The position numbers were made by a program, and so were the translations under genes. A DNA stretch of 64,000 bases, from the NCBI RefSeq assembly GCF_027579695.1, contig NC_083571.1:44709890-44773889 (forward strand), given 5' to 3'. The DNA comes from Neoarius graeffei (lineage: Eukaryota; Chordata; Actinopteri; Siluriformes; Ariidae). Shown here in pieces: positions 62,501 through 64,000 of this stretch; position 1 is the first letter of the stretch, and each line of letters opens with the position of its first letter. Under the pieces are notes generated by a model, which was given only the letters and a program-made list of their open reading frames with translations, ran no database searches and was not told where the DNA came from.

Positions 62501-64000
62501 TACAATGGTGCTTGAAAGTTTGTGAACCCTTTAGAATTTTCTATATTTCTGCATAAATATGATCAAATACATCATCAGATTTTCACACAAGTCCTAAAAG
62601 TAGATAAAGAGAACCCAGTTAAACAAATGAGACAAAAATATTATTCTTGGTCATTTATTTATTGAAGAAAATGATCCAATATTGCATACCTGAGTGGCAA
62701 AAGTATGTGAACCTTTGCTTTCAGTATCTGGTGTGACCCCCTTGTGCAGCAATAACTGCAACCAAACATTTCCGGTAACTGTTGATCAGTCCTGCACATT
62801 GGATTGGAGGAATTTTAGCCCATTCCTCCGTACAGAACAGCTTCAACTCTGGGATGTTGGTGGGTTTCCTCACATGAACTGCTTGCTTCAGGTCCTTCCA
62901 CAACATTTCGATTGGATTAAGGTCAGGACTTTGACTTGGCCATTCCAAAACATTATTATTCTTTAACCATTCTTTGGTAGAACGACTTGTGTGCTTAGGG
63001 TCGTTGTCTTGCTGCATGACCCACCTTCTCTTGAGATTCAGTTCATGGACAGATGTCCTGACATTTTCCTTTAGAATTTGCTGGTATAATTCAGAATTCA
63101 TTGTTCCATCAATGATGGCAAGCCGTCCTGGCCCAGATGCAGCAAAACAGGCCCAAACCATGATACTACCACCACCATGTTTCACAGATGGGATAAAGTT
63201 CTTATGCTGAAATGCAGTGTTTTCCTTTCTCCAAACATAACGCTTCTCATTTAAACCAAAAAGTTCTATTTTGGTCTCATCCATCCACAAAACATTTTTC
63301 CAATAGCCTTCTGGCTTGTCCACGTGATCTTTAGCAAACTGCAGACGAGCAGCAATGTTCTTTTTGGAGAGCAGTGGCTTTCTCCTTGCAACCTTGCCAT
63401 GCACACCATTGTTGTTCAGTGTTCTCCTGATGGTGAACTCATGAACATTAGCCAATGTGAGAGAGGCCTTCAGTTGCTTAGAAGTTACCCTGGGGTCCTT
63501 TGTAACCTCGCCGACTATTACACGCCTTGCTCTTGGAGTGATCTTTGTTGGTCGACCACTCCTGGGGAGGGTAACAATGGTCTTGAATTTCCTCCATTTG
63601 TACACAATCTGTCTGACTGTGGATTGGTGGAGTCCAAACTCTTTAGAGATGGTTCTGTAACCTTTTCCAGCCTGATGAGCATCAACAATGCTTTTTCTGA
63701 GGTCCTCAGAAATCTCCTTTGTTCGTGCCATGATCCACTTCCACAAACATGTGTTGTGAAGATCAGACTTTGATAGATCCCTGTTCTTTAAATAAAACAG
63801 GGTGCCCACTCACACCTGATTGCCATCCCATTGATTGAAAACACCTGACACTAATTTCACCTTCAAATTAACTGCTAATCCTAGAGGTTCACATACTTTT
63901 GCCACTCACAGATATGTAATACTGGAAGATTTTCCTCAATAAATAAATGACCAAGTATAATCATTTTGTCCCATTTGTTTAACTGGGTTCTCTTTATCTA
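62501..64000 (-). mobile_element. Tc1-like transposon, family T4 copy b (cut by the window edge)
   Basis: The left end TACAATGGTGCTTGAAAGTT is at 62501. The right inverted repeat is entered (CACTCACAGATATGTAATAC, AACTGGGTTCTC), but its outer roughly 95 bp lie outside. Same family as the copy at 30173. It lies upstream of the slc30a6 exons seen here, so it is probably intronic. Confidence 0.9.
62721..63731 (-). CDS. Tc1 transposase (T4b), open, with a shortened DDE spacer
   Basis: 336 residues from MARTKEISEDLRKSIVDAHQ. An upstream in-frame ATG at 63809 would add 26 residues with no counterpart in the family, so I start at 63731. Two helix-turn-helix units (about 10-110) with GRPTKITPRARR between; catalytic motifs WMDETKIELFG, QQDNDPKHTS and [11 protein letters not shown]. 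No stop or frameshift. The spacer between the second D and the E is 32 residues, two fewer than in T4a (34). A 6-bp deletion (KNNNVLE where T4a has KKNKVNVLE) accounts for this and may abolish activity. Confidence 0.9.
   Translation of the reverse strand: MARTKEISEDLRKSIVDAHQAGKGYRTISKEFGLHQSTVRQIVYKWRKFKTIVTLPRSGRPTKITPRARRVIVGEVTKDPRVTSKQLKASLTLANVHEFTIRRTLNNNGVHGKVARRKPLLSKKNIAARLQFAKDHVDKPEGYWKNVLWMDETKIELFGLNEKRYVWRKENTAFQHKNFIPSVKHGGGSIMVWACFAASGPGRLAIIDGTMNSELYQQILKENVRTSVHELNLKRRWVMQQDNDPKHTSRSTKEWLKNNNVLEWPSQSPDLNPIEMLWKDLKQAVHVRKPTNIPELKLFCTEEWAKIPPIQCAGLINSYRKCLVAVIAAQGGHTRY

Overview
The window is genomic DNA from a ray-finned fish, almost certainly a teleost. The reasons are the Rex3-type and Rex6-type LINEs, several Tc1 transposon families, tRNA-derived SINEs of the fish type, and long dinucleotide and tetranucleotide microsatellites. 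I cannot name the species. Nearly everything recognisable is mobile DNA. I can support one host gene: slc30a6 (zinc transporter ZnT6), on the minus strand at the right end. Its last four coding exons lie at 62083-61981, 61879-61832, 61708-61640 and 52857-52333. The final intron is about 8.8 kb and filled with transposons.

Layout. 1-2132: a decayed antisense Ty3/gypsy element carrying two SINEs and a 210-bp fold-back duplication. 3516-5528: a Tc1 copy (family T1) with a SINE inside. 5776-11068: a complete, apparently young chromovirus-type gypsy element with near-identical LTRs, an open gag and an open pol in the -1 frame. 11881-16357: a Tc1 copy (T2) split by an unclassified 2.87-kb insert. 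16365-18320: a SINE, a TA tract and Tc1 T3. 19588-23053: an intact Rex6/Dong-like LINE (1095-codon ORF) with a tRNA-like 5' leader, sitting in a TA repeat. 23712-28139: MITEs, a miniature DD41D mariner relative, and a T1 copy inside a GATA microsatellite. 30028-37459: a three-level nest in which a SINE was hit by Tc1 T4, which was hit by a second, dead gypsy copy. 37740-51800: fragments of Tc1 families, two SINE families, a solo LTR and MITEs. 52333-62083: slc30a6, whose last intron holds a Rex3 LINE (one frameshift) that split an older ORF. 62501-64000: a T4 copy with an open transposase, cut by the window edge.

How the parts relate. Order of insertion can be read from target-site duplications, most of which are still visible. 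The gypsy family carries an 11-nt leader/primer-site complementarity placed where the transcript should start (self-priming as in Tf1/sushi), a G GGA AAA gag-pol slip site, and perfect tRNA-type A and B boxes near the 3' end of each young LTR. The Rex6-like LINE independently starts with a tRNA-like sequence. The abundant SINE shares its 3' end with the Rex3 LINE, which suggests that Rex3-type machinery moved it. The least explained sequence is the 2.87-kb insert at 12682-15551, with repeated CATTTCCACCAC motifs in both orientations and a small ORF of unknown function.
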